Below are positions 1-34,500 of a stretch of 64,000 nucleotides of DNA, in pieces. Within the stretch, counting starts at the first letter, position 1; every line of letters starts with the position of its first letter. Made by a program: the position numbers and the translations under genes. Source of the stretch: Megaleporinus macrocephalus (Eukaryota > Chordata > Actinopteri > Characiformes > Anostomidae); contig CM038711.1 of assembly GCA_021613375.1 (NCBI GenBank), positions 22,488,223 through 22,552,222 of the forward strand, in the 5' to 3' direction. The notes below the pieces were generated by a model, which worked only from the letters and a program-made list of their open reading frames with translations, searched no databases and had not been told where the DNA came from.

Positions 1-2957
1 TCCGATTGATGTGAGTCATCTCTGTCCGGCCAATTTAAAGTGAAAAGGGAACCACTGCAAATACTAGCCTGAGGTCAGTTCTCCTGGTCCTCAGTTCCTC
101 AGAGATTGGCAGGAAGTCAGTCATCGTTTGAGCAGAAGAGTTCCCTGTTTCTTAATCAGTGACCCAAGGAGGCAGTGTCTGCTCACGCACTCGGTGATGT
201 ACTTACGCAAGTTCCTCATGGCAGGATTTCCGCTGCGTGGGACTCTCGCAGGCTCTGTGATGAAAGCAGCGCTTCAAGTTTGTTTCCGGATATTCCTCCA
301 TTTCTGTATGATGTTGCCATGGTGTTTCTCACCCAGGACGTTGCTTCCTGTCTGTGCATGCCCATTTTTGTCAAGACATGTCTGATGAGTCAGGTTGAAC
401 AGTGTTGTTAATTAAATCAGATACCTGCTGTCTTCCTAAGGGCGTTCCGTGACTTCAACGGTTTTCATAGTAATATTATTGTATGGGGTCACTCCCGTTT
501 TGAAAATGAATCGGATGTTGAATTATGCTTTTACTGACAGTCATTAAACTATAATTATCTTTGGGTGTAAGATACCAATTATACTAAATATTCTGCTTCA
601 TCACGTCTTCACATTTATGAATCTTACGGATGTCATTGCAAATAATTTTTTAAGCTTTTATGTATTTTTCTCCCTTCTCAGCAGAACTGAAAACAATGAA
701 CATTTGCTGCTTTTTTATCTTTTTTTTCTCTAGCGTTGCCATGGTGAGGATTATAATTTCTCTGTGCATGCTGCCAGTCTCAGCGGATGGCGTGGTTGCT
801 GGACCGGGAGATTATGTCTATATATAATCCTAAATCTCTCACGTAATGTGACACATCTTCTGTGTTTTGCGTCCGTATTTTTGGAGGAGTTTTCTGCAGC
901 CTGTGGCCTGCTGCACAGGTGTGGGTGGACTTGCGAACAGAGATGTTTGATAGTGGGCGGCCTCACGTCTGTTGCTCAGAGAGAGCGATCAGAAATGCTG
1001 TTGTTTTGCAGCTCAGGCTCTAAACGATATTGTGTAAAAGCATAGAAAGCAGAGGCAAAATGGATCCAGGAACATGTGTTGATTTTTCTCTCAGAGCTGG
1101 AGGGGGCAGAGGGAGCATGTTCTAGATGTGCCTCTAGCCTCAAGGTTTTATAAGGATGAGAAGGATTAGGGGTTTACTCCCTTCGTATAATCTCAGAGTC
1201 TAGTTCACATCATTAAAACCAGCTATTTTTGTCACCATCCTTAAAATAAACTACTATAGATGAGCAAATACTGCATAATGTTTACTTCTTCTATCAAACC
1301 AACTTTTCTAGATAAACCTGGGTGTGCATGTAAGACATCTTCACGAAGGAGTTAGTCAGTAGGTCAGTCTTTTATCCTAAGCCTTTAAGCCTTGTCCCGT
1401 GACTCCGCTGGCCCATAATGGAAACCGCTAAAAAGCCATTAGCTCCAAAGCTCTTGGCCACCTTACACCCTACAGAGAACAAGAGAAAGTGCTCGTCTGC
1501 TGTATTAGTATGGATGATGATACTCAGCGGGCCCACAAAAGTAGGCCTGGACAAAACTCCATCTAATGATATCAATACTATAATGTAAAATTTACAATGT
1601 TAAAATATTCAGGATGTAATGAGTCAGTCCTGCGTTAACATTGTTATTCTTGGCCTGTGACTGTGCATATTGCACTCATTTAAATTCCAAGATGTGAGTG
1701 CTGCAGAGCATTAGTTAACAGTTAGAAAATAGGCTACATTTATGGCCCCAATGTATGAAGTATGGCAGGAAATCTGCCATTTTATACTGTAACTGCACAA
1801 AAGTTTTAGATTACATATGGATGTAGTTACTCCATCATATTGGCCTGGTATTATATTGAACACCGGTAGATGACTTTATTAGCCCTGCCCCAGCAGGGGC
1901 ATGGGGCTAGCTGTTTATCACTGATTCTATGGGCATGGGTGACCTGTAAAGGAGAGAGTGATAAAGCAGGTTGGGACACACACAGCCGCACACCACTGGC
2001 CACAGTCTCGCTGCTATTTATGGCACCGTGAAACGCAGAGAGAATCAGTCACACTCAGCTGGTTATATGGCTGGAGTTCTGCTCTAGACCCAAGAGGTAC
2101 TTTCACATGTGTGCTGTAAAATCCCCAGCCTTAGCCCATTTAAAGGAACTGCAGAGATGCTGTGTGGCACCACTAATAGGGACATCTGTTCTTTTGGAGA
2201 ACGTCAAGTCAGTTTTGATGCATCCTATTGACACTTGTTACATGAATGTATACTCCACTTAAATGTTTATTCTCATAGTTTAGTCTCATAGTGAGAAATT
2301 GCACAAATGCCTTCAAAGACCCATAGCTTGTACAATTGGAAATATGCTTTTATGTGCACCAGGAATGCTGGGTAATTGCTACCACATGATCTTTTTCCTA
2401 TTTCATACAATGTTAGTGGCATATGAGTCAGTTTTTGCTGTGCGGGTGTGTTAGATGGTTGTATCCTTTTCCAAGAAAAATAAATAAGGGAACTAGAGCA
2501 GAGAAAGTCATGGCTCAAGCACAGCGTTCTGTACATTTATGCTAAATGTGGATATTTTTTCCATGTCTAAAATCACAGCTTGGAAACAACAAAGCTCACT
2601 GCTCAGCATCTTTTTTAAAATTAATTAAACATTAAGGATTTGCTGTAATGAATTTTGTATGCATTTCTATTAATTGTTTGGACATAGTCCCTGCTATTTA
2701 GTCATGCTTGATCATGCGTGTGTGCACAAAATCGATGTTGTGTCGCAAATCCACAATAGCCAGTTGCTATCTGCCCCCAACAGCAATATGTGATAGTCCT
2801 GTATTTGGCACCTACGGTTAAGGGTAAAGTTTCACATAACTTTCTAAAGCAAGTGTCTTCCTGTAATGTAGACCTTGGGTGTCCTACTTTCTTCTGCCTG
2901 CATTTGCCCCTCTCTTACTCTTACTCTCTTTTTTCTCCCCTCACCTCTCTCTCTCAG
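1..2957. other. 5' flank or 5' intron of DENND4A
   Basis: AT-rich DNA in which I see no protein-coding exon, RNA gene or clear promoter. Because the coding exon at 2992 opens with an acceptor, at least part of this is probably intron and the true DENND4A promoter may be left of the window. Confidence 0.5.
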
Positions 2958-2991
2958 ATATACTGTACTCTCTCTATGGGGAAGGTAGAAG

Positions 2992-24291
<21,300 letters not shown>

Positions 24292-26410
24292 TTTCTCTTG
24301 TCTTTCGCCTCTCCCTTCAATCCATCACACAGAGGAAGAGACATGGAGTCTGAGACAGGTCATGCCCAGCCAAAGAAGGAGCACTATATTGACATGATCT
24401 TGAGGATTCAGTGTTACCAAAGCTACCTCTGGCTCCCAGCAGCCAAGTAGACACTGAGATGCGTCTCCATGTATAAGTGTGGTATGTGGCCAGTTTGCTC
24501 CCCATTCACTGTGTACTACCTGTGAACACTTTGTTTTGTTTTTTAACACACTGTTTACCTCATACGTCCCCTTAAACTGCATCCTCCTCAACACCGAAGG
24601 CCTGAGTCGTATTTAAACTCTTAGCTCCACTCAGGTAATACTTAGTACTGAGTTCACTGTAGATTAGGAGCAATATCATCTAGTGCTCAGGTCATAGCAT
24701 CACTCCCATCAGATCACATAGAGAGGATCATGGAGTGGTTTTGGGACCAGTAGCGGTAGAATAATAACACAATCATGTTTAAAGCCCTAAGTAGAGAAGC
24801 ACAATGAACAAATTCCCCCAGTGAAACTTAAGAGTTTCCACACATTCCTCTCCCAGTATTCCAGGGGCACTTGTATATTGTTGCAAATGAAAGTCACCTT
24901 TGTGTATATAGTATATTATTATATAATTTAGAATATTTGTATTATAAAAGTATATTTTAAGACTTGTATTGTTATAACTGACTTGTCTCCATTTGTAAAG
25001 AAAATACCATGTTTGAGAGTATGGCGTCTGTGGTTATGGTCCTGGAGACCATTGTGGTATCTGTGAAGCGTCTTTTGAATAGGTGAGCTAAAGAACTGGA
25101 CCAAATCAAATGTTGATGAATTACGAGACTGTTTACATGGTGAGTGAAAAACAAAATGTAAATGTTATTGTGTACTGCTAATGTAATTCAGTGATGGGGA
25201 ATTTTTTTCTACTTTTGAACTGAGCAACCAGAGCAATGCCTTATGAAATGGCAAATGAGCTGTGGAACTACACTATGGAGACCAACTACAGAAAGCTTTT
25301 TCAGCTACTCCATTAGGGATTACAATTTTGGAATGAAACTGATGATGGATATTCCCTTGTCCACATCAGCTGATTCAGATATTTTGGAATATTCATTACT
25401 TACAGAATAAATATGCGCAGTTTTGCATCATATTCAAGGAAACACTAGGTTCCATTAGAACTGTGTGCTGCTTTCAATATGGGTATGTTTATTTTTTATT
25501 GTTTCACTGTTTTTATTTGTTTTGTTTGTTTTTTTCTTAAAAAAAACTATTGTCCAATGTCCAAAATACATATTTATCTTGGACATGGGCTTGGTGAAGT
25601 GGCATTGTTGTAGCCCTGCTATTGGTGAAAACCAATTAAAAAAATACTAATATGTATTTTTTAAATGACATGGCAGTTTTCTGTCATTGATATATGGTTC
25701 CAGTGTTATCATCCATTCCTATTGTACTTTTTTATTACAATTCTTTTTCTAAGTTGTTTACGGTACTATTAGAAATGGTACGCTATCATGGTACTTGAGA
25801 TGAAATATCCAGTAAAGAGCACATGAGCACTTAAGTCAGTTACATGAGGGTAATGAAATGTACTTTATTTGCTTGGTATCGTTAGTGAAAGATACACTGA
25901 TTTATTAGTATCTGTTAGTCTTTCTTTCTTCAAATGCTCTTGAGAAAGCAGATACGCCACAGTTACTAATTATTAGATTATACATGGAGTGTGACGATTA
26001 TTCTGTCCCTAGCAAAGAAAATCAACAAATACTTAAGAATGCGTCTCCAGAGAGTTATAGTGTACTCACTCTGACCAGAAGCTGTGCAAAACTACACTAC
26101 AATTAGATGCCCTGACACTGCCGTTAAGGTTTTGGCTTTTTTTTAAATCTCCTTCACTTTAAATCTTGTTGCAAACACACTAGAGCCAAGCTTAAAAGTA
26201 AACCATATTCCAATTGAAACATTTCAAAATTGTTGAGAAGTGATGTATGAATTGATTTTTGTATGCTGAAGTACTGTTACGGGCTGATGCGTTTTACACA
26301 TATCTCTTGCATTAATTCTTGTTTATATTTGTATATTCATTATTTCACCAGATCCAAGCCAGATCTGTGGAAGCTGTTTATACATTGTAAATAAACTCAC
26401 TCGAACAGTC
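24292..26410 (+). other. DENND4A: DENND4A 3' UTR
   Basis: No coding potential follows the TGA at 24289-24291. The stretch is AT-rich and ends at a canonical AATAAA at 26390-26395, followed by a TG-rich stretch that could be the downstream element. The UTR is therefore about 2.1 kb, long enough for post-transcriptional control, but no specific element was recognised. Confidence 0.6.
26390..26395 (+). terminator. DENND4A: Poly(A) signal of DENND4A
   Basis: AATAAA on the + strand, preceded by TTGTA and followed within 30 nt by GGTGTCTTT. It is the best placed hexamer downstream of the DENND4A stop codon. Earlier AATAAA copies, such as near 25408, could be used alternatively. Confidence 0.55.
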
Positions 26411-27384
26411 ACTGGTGTCTTTCAGGCTTATTTATTAGAAATTGAGGGAGACGATTGAGTGAGATACACATAATACCCCATTTACTTGTAATGCATGCTG
26501 ATACACTGAACACCTCTCATTTCACAAAATAAAACATGTGCATTTCACTACAGTTTCTTTTCTCTATTTGATTGTTGGGCTTGGAACAGAACTACTTGTT
26601 TCTTATAAGAACCCAGAACCATTAAGACCTTTATAACTATAATCCATTAGAACGACTTTCTTGCAGGTGACTATTTTTTTAAAAAAAGGGAAAATGTTTT
26701 TGTATGAAGCACATATTACCTACATTGGGTTCTACATGTGTTGTAAATATGTATGTTTTCCATAATAGAAAAATAACTGAAGTATGAATGTAGATTTACA
26801 GTAAACACATGATTTCTTTCATTTTAGTGAAGTTTGCATACATTTGCAAATTCTATAAGTCCACAACATCAGACAACACAATCACAATGCAAAATGTGTT
26901 ATGAGCAATTCATTACATTTAAGGTTTAGTTTTTCCTAAAGAACCACTTGCGTGGGGAAAAACTGCTGTTGCTTAGTTTCATTATTTCAAAAGAAACACA
27001 CAATGATCTCAACATGGAAATGCGTTTAAAGGTCTGTTTCGACAGATCACAGATTCAGAACCTGAACCTGTCAGCACGCATATACTGTATTGAAAAAGGG
27101 AACCATTTGCCAAAATGCCAGTATTGTCATTTAAAGTGATTTAAATGTGGGCTTCTAAAGAAAGAAACTCTCATTACCTCTCATATGAAGCACTGGGAAT
27201 AGCATAATATAGGTTTTATATGAATGCTGAGGGTTGCACTGGGTTGCTAGTGCAGTTGAAATGCCACACAAGGTCTTTATGTTCACATAGAATTACTCAA
27301 ATAGTTGCTATTCCAAAACAGTTAATGCAGTAATTTTGTTAAACCTTTTAAAAGTCTAGAAGTTTCGTATCTTAATTGCTTCAT

Positions 27385-27556
<172 letters not shown>

Positions 27557-27771
27557 TCAAGCATTTTATTAAGTTCACCTCCCTGTTTCTATTCTTAACT
27601 CTACAGACAGTAGTTTTACCCTGTTCTTCAATAGTCAGGTGACGTGTTTGTGTGTGTTGTGCTGGTACGTGTGAATCAGACACAGCTGTGGTTGTCCTGT
27701 GGGGTCCTGATTACTGAAGAATAGGGTAAAACAAACCTAATGGGGGGCTAACCTAATAAAGTTCAATGAGA

Positions 27772-27773
<2 letters not shown>

Positions 27774-27814
<41 letters not shown>
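27774..27814. repeat. (AT)n microsatellite
   Basis: About 20 AT repeats just beyond the candidate SLC24A1 3' end. Confidence 0.97.
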
Positions 27815-27815
<1 letters not shown>

Positions 27816-27925
27816 CATGGTGAATACAATAATTATGTTGTACATACATAAACAAACAGAATTATTCACTACCAAACATGTATAACAAGCAGGGTATTTG
27901 TCTCAATATTAGGAAACTTTAATAG

Positions 27926-27931
27926 TTTATT
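27926..27931 (-). terminator. SLC24A1: Candidate poly(A) signal of SLC24A1
   Basis: TTTATT on the + strand, read as AATAAA on the - strand, about 410 nt after the SLC24A1 stop codon. It is the first canonical hexamer I found in that direction. Use of this site is inferred. Confidence 0.4.
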
Positions 27932-28335
27932 AGTTTAGAAGTTCAGAAACATTAATAGTTAACAGCAGATCCCAGTTTTTACTGTATGCTGTTGGATTTG
28001 ACCAACGTATATATACATCGAGATGAATGTGTTTTATGTTATAATGGTGTTCACAGAAATCAGCCAGTGTGAAATGCTGACTGAAAGGCTTAGCCCAGCT
28101 ACTACATAAATGCATAACATACCTATATGGTGAGTATTGCACAGTGGAGTTACATTAGCCTTCTAACTTGTTTCTGGGAGGACACATTTCAGCTTCACCT
28201 GTGAACACATCAGCTGTGTTTATACTGCTGCTCTCTGGATCGAGATACAAAGTGGTCACAGAGTGTTCTTCATGAATAAAGGGTGTGTCCAGAAACGTCT
28301 GTGAGTGGATGTGGATAGTTGTGTCGAGGTGCTGT

Positions 28336-28585
28336 TCAGATAGATACTGGACACACAATGATGCGGTCCTCCAGCATGACACTGAGCACCAGGAACACGA
28401 AGTAAAGCAGGAACATGGTGAAGCCCAGCATTTTATTCATCCTCCACTTACAGACAGCGATGGAGATGATGACAAACAGAAGCATGAGGAAAAGCAGCAC
28501 AATGGCACAGAAGAGCCCGTTGCTGCTGACGGCCACAGGTTCCAGCCCGTGGAAGAGCGCATACATGAGCCAGGGCACCGGCAGC
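28336..28585 (-). CDS. SLC24A1: SLC24A1 terminal coding exon
   Basis: The exon encodes [20 protein letters not shown] through [20 protein letters not shown] and ends [15 protein letters not shown]. It holds three hydrophobic segments, the end of the second membrane block, and is very close to the mammalian sequence. Confidence 0.95.
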
Positions 28586-31500
28586 CTTCAGGGACAGAGA
28601 GCAGAATAAAACTCAGACTGAGGTTAGAACGTTGACTGAATACATCACTCATATTTCTAAAAACATAATAAATCACCTGCTAATGCTACTACAACTGAAA
28701 GCTGATGGGTACCAGTAACCATTCTTCAAAGTCACTGTGCTTAATGGTCCCTTCAAGCACTATTCCTGCACTATTAGCTTGATGGGATTTAACGTGATGT
28801 GAATTCTCAAGGCGATGCGAATTTAAAGCATGCTTTTGAGGCAACCAATGATGTCATTTTAAAATACAGCTGCATTATATTATTTAATCATGACTGAGAT
28901 ATTGGCCTTTGCAGTAAAGATATCAGAGAAGGCTACGCTACTGAAATGAGCCTCTATCCAAACAAAATAATTACCCATTTTTGGATGTGAAGCATCTGAT
29001 AGTTCTAACTTGTAACTCGCTTACTAACTGGGCCCTATTTTCAAGTTTGTATAATAAAAATGAAACAAAGAATTCACAGCATTAGCAGATGTAGATTTGG
29101 GGGCGTGACAGATATATTTTGAATATTTTGACTGGCAGCACAGGCCCTAGCACAGATCAGGACAGTGCAACTATAACCAGTAGAGGTGGGAATTCCCAAC
29201 ATCACCATGATGTGATATAATTATAATATTAGCTTACTGCAGTGTTAAACATATAGCGTTATGCTGAGTACTGTGATAACATGTAATACATAGCACCTTT
29301 ACTCTTATCAGTGAGGAGGAAGCAGTGATAAGACATTGTTGTTTGTTTTAAAGAAATCTCATTGCATGAGCAGTTTTAGAATGCCACATGTTCATGTTGT
29401 TTTACTCCATTTCTATCAAATGGTCATAAATTGGCTTGGTAATACAAAAAAAAATATAGAGCCCATTTACCCACTAATACATTTAACCAGCTGACGATTC
29501 TCCATAAGGGGGCAGTATTCACACTCAAGCAGCTTGTGGTTTTATATAAGGGTGGTGCTTCAAATCAATGACATTGTGTATCCTTGTAAATATACAGCAA
29601 TGCCTATCATAAAGGTAACAGCAATATACTGTCCATATCTTACATCATGCACTGCATGTATCCACGACGTGTTATGCGTGACAACAATTTGTTGTCAAAA
29701 ACATCTTGTACTATCACATTGTTGTACCATTTTCTTGTAATCTATATTTTGGCTGAAGGCCTGGTTCACTTACCCTATGGTGATGTCAAAGATGTTGCTG
29801 CCTACAGAGCTGGACACAGCCATGTCCCCTAGGCCTTTACGAGCCACAATAACACTGGTGATTAGGTCAGGTATGGATGTACCAGCTGCCAGAATAGTGA
29901 GACCCATTATCTCCTCTGAAATGCCAATGGTCTCGCCCACCTAGAAGAAAAAAATACGGAGACCTGATGTTCCACAGTGTCGGTGCCTACTTAGATTTCT
30001 GAACATTATTTACACAACTCCTACAGATATTCTTAAAGGGGAACTACACCAATGTGTTTTTTATATTTCTGCTTAATTCAAATGTAATTAAAGTTATTCA
30101 GAGCAGTTTGCCATGAAATGGTTCACTGTAAACAAACATATGGACTTGTGGCAATGGTGGTGACAAGCAGCAGTTTTGGCAACGTGAACAAAGCCATTTT
30201 ATTTACTATGTAAAATAACCAGCGAACCTACGTGTATTTATATATAGGTTGATTAAGTAGTGGTGACCTGGAAAAAAAAACATTTTCTTTCAGTACTAGC
30301 TTTGCAATGTTCTGTATGTAGCTCTGCATGTTCTCCACCATGAACAGTTAAAAGGTGTTTGGACTAAAACTTTTTTTAAAAACTATTATAGAACAATGTC
30401 ATAGTCATACTCCAAACAACAGGGGGCAACATATCTCCAGAAAATGTACAGTTCCTCTTCTTCAGTTCTTACCAGTCTAGAAAAACGTGGCGAGTTTGGT
30501 ATCAAACTTCATCATTTTATTCACTAGGAGCGTCTCCACCAGTGGAAAACAACACCAACGTTATCTTTTGCTTCTATTTATGTCACTTCTGTGCCGAACA
30601 TGGATTCTTTACGTGAGCAGACAGCGTAGCGGTCGTTATATCAAACACGTTCCAAGAGATTTAGCTGTCCTTGCGCTTATTCCTTTCATTAGCTACCAGT
30701 CCTTAAATGATATAACCAGGAGCAGGAACTTTAGGTTAGAATATGATGTAGGGGCAGTGCTTCTTAAACATTTACTCATGTTGGACTGATCTGACTCAAC
30801 ACACAGTGACTCACTATCGTGTACAAAGTGGTACTACGAGACATGACAGGCCGGGGCTAGTTGGTTAACATGCTAACTTTAGTGAATAAGTCTGCAACAC
30901 ACATACACAGACGTCTCTGGCCTGCCCCCAAAAATGTTATTTCTTCACATACTGTTGATAATTTTAGTTAATTTTATAATGTTTTAAACAAAAATTCTTA
31001 CATACTGCATCTTTAAGGTAGCTTGTAGGGGCATTAACGAGTCTTCAGAAATCTGATTTAAATGAATAATTCTGAATCAATCATTTTCTCTACAATGAAG
31101 CATTTCACATCAAACCACTTCTATTTACTTTGTCTTGTTTGATCAAAACATGCAGATATCACACAGACAATCTGTTAAATTCCCCTTTAACAGGAGTTTA
31201 TCTAAACCAGATAACATCCTTAAAGAGTTTTTCCAAACTGACCTGATGCGCCCACCACACCATTAGATAGGAGAATATAGCGATCCACATTATGGAGCCC
31301 AGGAAGGTAATCACAAAGAACCTCTTAGATGCCTGTAAAGCAGAATGTGTCAAGCGAGTCAAATCAGAACAGATAATAGAGGTCATTCAGCTGCCTCAGT
31401 CCACTCTAACATTACTGGATACTTCAAGAACACTTTGCATCCAAATGCTTGAAATCAGCAGAAACTGATTTTGAAACGGGCTGTTCTGCATTATATAAAT

Positions 31501-34500
31501 GATATCTAGTCCCCACATGCTTTCAATCATTTCCAACAACTTCTCAGCATTTCACATCCACAGCACTTCAACATTTCTGAATGAAATCTTTCTTTAAATC
31601 CTCACACAGGCGCTTGCTAACAGAGAACTAAAGCGTAGCAATCAAGAACCTGGCAGCATTCATCAACACTTCTGTTAAATATGCCCAGTTTAATGTGTGA
31701 CTTGACATTACAGGGTTCCTGACGTCCGGTACGGTCAGCCACAGAGGGAAAACGATAGGCAGCAGGAACAGGTAGGTGGCTTGTTTTCGTCTAGTGTCTG
31801 GCCACTCTAAGGACAGCGGTTCATCACTCTCGTCACCGTCTGCCTCTTCACCCCCATCATCGTCCTCCTCATCCTCCTCCTCATCATCATCACTGTCCTC
31901 ATCACTGTCTTCCTCACTGTCGTCCTCTTCACTGTCGTCGGATCCTCCCGACCCCTCAGTGTCCCCTCCTTCTGCTGCTGCTTCTGGCTCATCCTGCAGA
32001 AAGAGCAAGAGAGAGGCAGACAGACAGATAGTAAGAGAGAAATAAAAAAGATAGCTCCATAAAAGCACGGACGTTTTTCAAAGTCTCTGCTTTTTCCCAG
32101 CTGTTCTTGCCATGCAGGAGTGAGCCCACCTTCTGTCCCTCTGCCTTTTCCTTGCTGCCCTCCTCCTTGGATGCTGCTGGCTCTTTGGAATCTTTGGGCT
32201 GCTCTGTAGTACCATCTTCACCTGGGTGGTTTTAACCATATATGAGAGAAGACAAAAGCAAGCTTAAAATCTAGTAAGTCAGTTATATACCTGCAATATC
32301 TCGTATTACTAAGAACAGCAACAGATCTAAAGTCACAGAAATTCACATTCACATTCACCCAAATCTAGTCCGTTAGCCAAGACATGATCTTGGGTGTACA
32401 AAGTTCTTCTTTACTTTCCTGAAGATGACAGTAATGGAAACACACATTCTATTGCTATTTTAGTTATGAAAGTTTCAGCTTCACCGCAGATATTTAGATA
32501 ACAGTGGTGCTTAAGAACCTTTCTACATAAACATAAAAATATCTCCGATTTTCAAACAATTCCTAAAAGTACTTTTGCCTAATCAGCAATATTACCAACA
32601 AAGATCTACCTCCAATTCTAAATATCAAACAGCAAGTGGAAGACTGAAATGTAAAACAAAACAACATGAGCTGAAATGTAGAAAAATGGACAAGAGCATA
32701 GGAGGCAGGTGTAATCCTTATCCAACATGGACTGACGCTGTGTTAAGATGACACATAATAAAGTATAAGAAATGAAATCGTGCATATTCTTGGTCCAGTA
32801 AACTTATGTACATGTATTATCTCATATAGTCGGAGTATTAGTAGAATTTGTTCTCCTAATACAGCATTGTGGTATTATTGTAAATCTTCATTAATTAGCA
32901 TTGTGAAGGATGTTAATCAGTGCATGCCTAAATCATCATACACCTGGCGCAAACCATGTGTCAAATAGATTCGCTTATAAGGATGGACAAAAGCATGTTG
33001 CATATTTAAAAACAGTATAAGCATAAGCTACATTAAAACATGAATTTTGACTGTACTTTTATTCATGTTCATACAGTTTATTAGTGTCAAAAACAGTGAT
33101 GGAACTATGTCCCCCATCTAAAAATGGTAATCTCAAACAAAGTGATCCTCTCAAAGCACTGCTCCCAACCCACTAGCAATAACAACAGCCTAGATCTTTA
33201 AATGGTAGTAAATGTCTAAAAAAGTATTGGGACATCTATAAGTGCTTTTATGTCACCCTGGCTTGGGCTCCATTCTAGTACATCCCAAAAGTGTTCATTG
33301 GGTTTGAGGTCAGGGCTCTGTGTGGGGCGGTCAAGTTCTTCTGCACAAAACTCGCTTTATGGACCTGCTTTGTGTACTGGGGCTCAGTTATGCTGGAACA
33401 GAGAAAGGATCTTCCCCAAACTGTTCCCACAAAGTTGGAAGCATATGGTTGTCCAAAAATTTTACGGGTCTAGGCCAAGCCTAAAATCAACCCCAGAGCA
33501 TTATCCTTCCTCCACCAAACTTTTTAAGTCAGCACAATGCAGTCAGGCAGGCAACATCCCCCGGCATTCGCCAAACCCAGAGTCGTCCATAAGACTGACA
33601 GATAGAGAAGCATGATTCACTTCTCAGTTTTCACTGCTCCACATGTGCTTTACACCATTCCATCCAACACTTGGCATTGTGCTTGGTGACGTAAGGTGAA
33701 CTGCATGCAGCAGTTCAGTTATGAACACCAATGTCATAAAGCTCTACACACTATGTGCCCCAGTGCTCGGCAACTCCGCTCTGCAACTTTACACAGTCTG
33801 CCACTTCATGGCTTTTATAAACTTTTCAGGTAATACCACTCACAGTTTATGGTGGAACATCTAGGAGGGAAGACATTTCACAAACTGATTTGTTGTAATG
33901 GTGGAAGGCCTAAATCTTTGACTAGGCCTCCCAGTGTGGTTGCTCCTCCTGCCCCCAAACACTTAAGCCACCAGACAGAAGCCACATAAGCAGGTGTTTT
34001 CCAGAATACTTAATAACTGGATAAGTTCTGAGGCATGTCTATGATGATTTAGGCATGCAGTTGGCACAATGCTAATTGGAGTGGCCTAGCCAAGCTACCA
34101 TTACTCCTCATTGGCTGACTGACTTAATTTGAGGTGAGTAAAAAAATTAAGGAGAAACATTACTTAATTCAAATCAGAATATCAAATCAGCTTTTTCCTT
34201 TAGTTTACTTGACATTATGGGTCAAGAAAAGTCAGTATACTTCAGTAAATTAGATTTTTTTACTGAACTATTGCTTTGTTTCATAAAGACGCAGTAGGAG
34301 CTTCAGATGGAATAACATCATATCATTTGGCAGCCATTTCAAACGCCATTTCATTTCCTCTTTGCCAGATAATCCTGGTTGATCCAGAGTCTCATACCTA
34401 ATTCATGAACTGGAGCTTGATCATTACGGCACCTAATGTGTAAAGAAGCTCTCGGGTCCAAACAAAGGCCGGAGCCTGGAAGTTGTGTATGAGAGGGACA

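Noticed and set aside
1..2957. A gene left of DENND4A (RAB11A is the neighbour in human)
   Set aside because: No RAB11A or other coding exon could be read in this stretch; it most likely lies further left.
30487..30789. 100-codon + strand frame in an SLC24A1 intron
   Set aside because: It lies inside the TTAA-flanked repetitive element, has no recognisable domain and no splice context.
31776..32045. Poly-Ser frame on the + strand
   Set aside because: It is the antisense of the SLC24A1 acidic Asp/Glu run and has no independent support.
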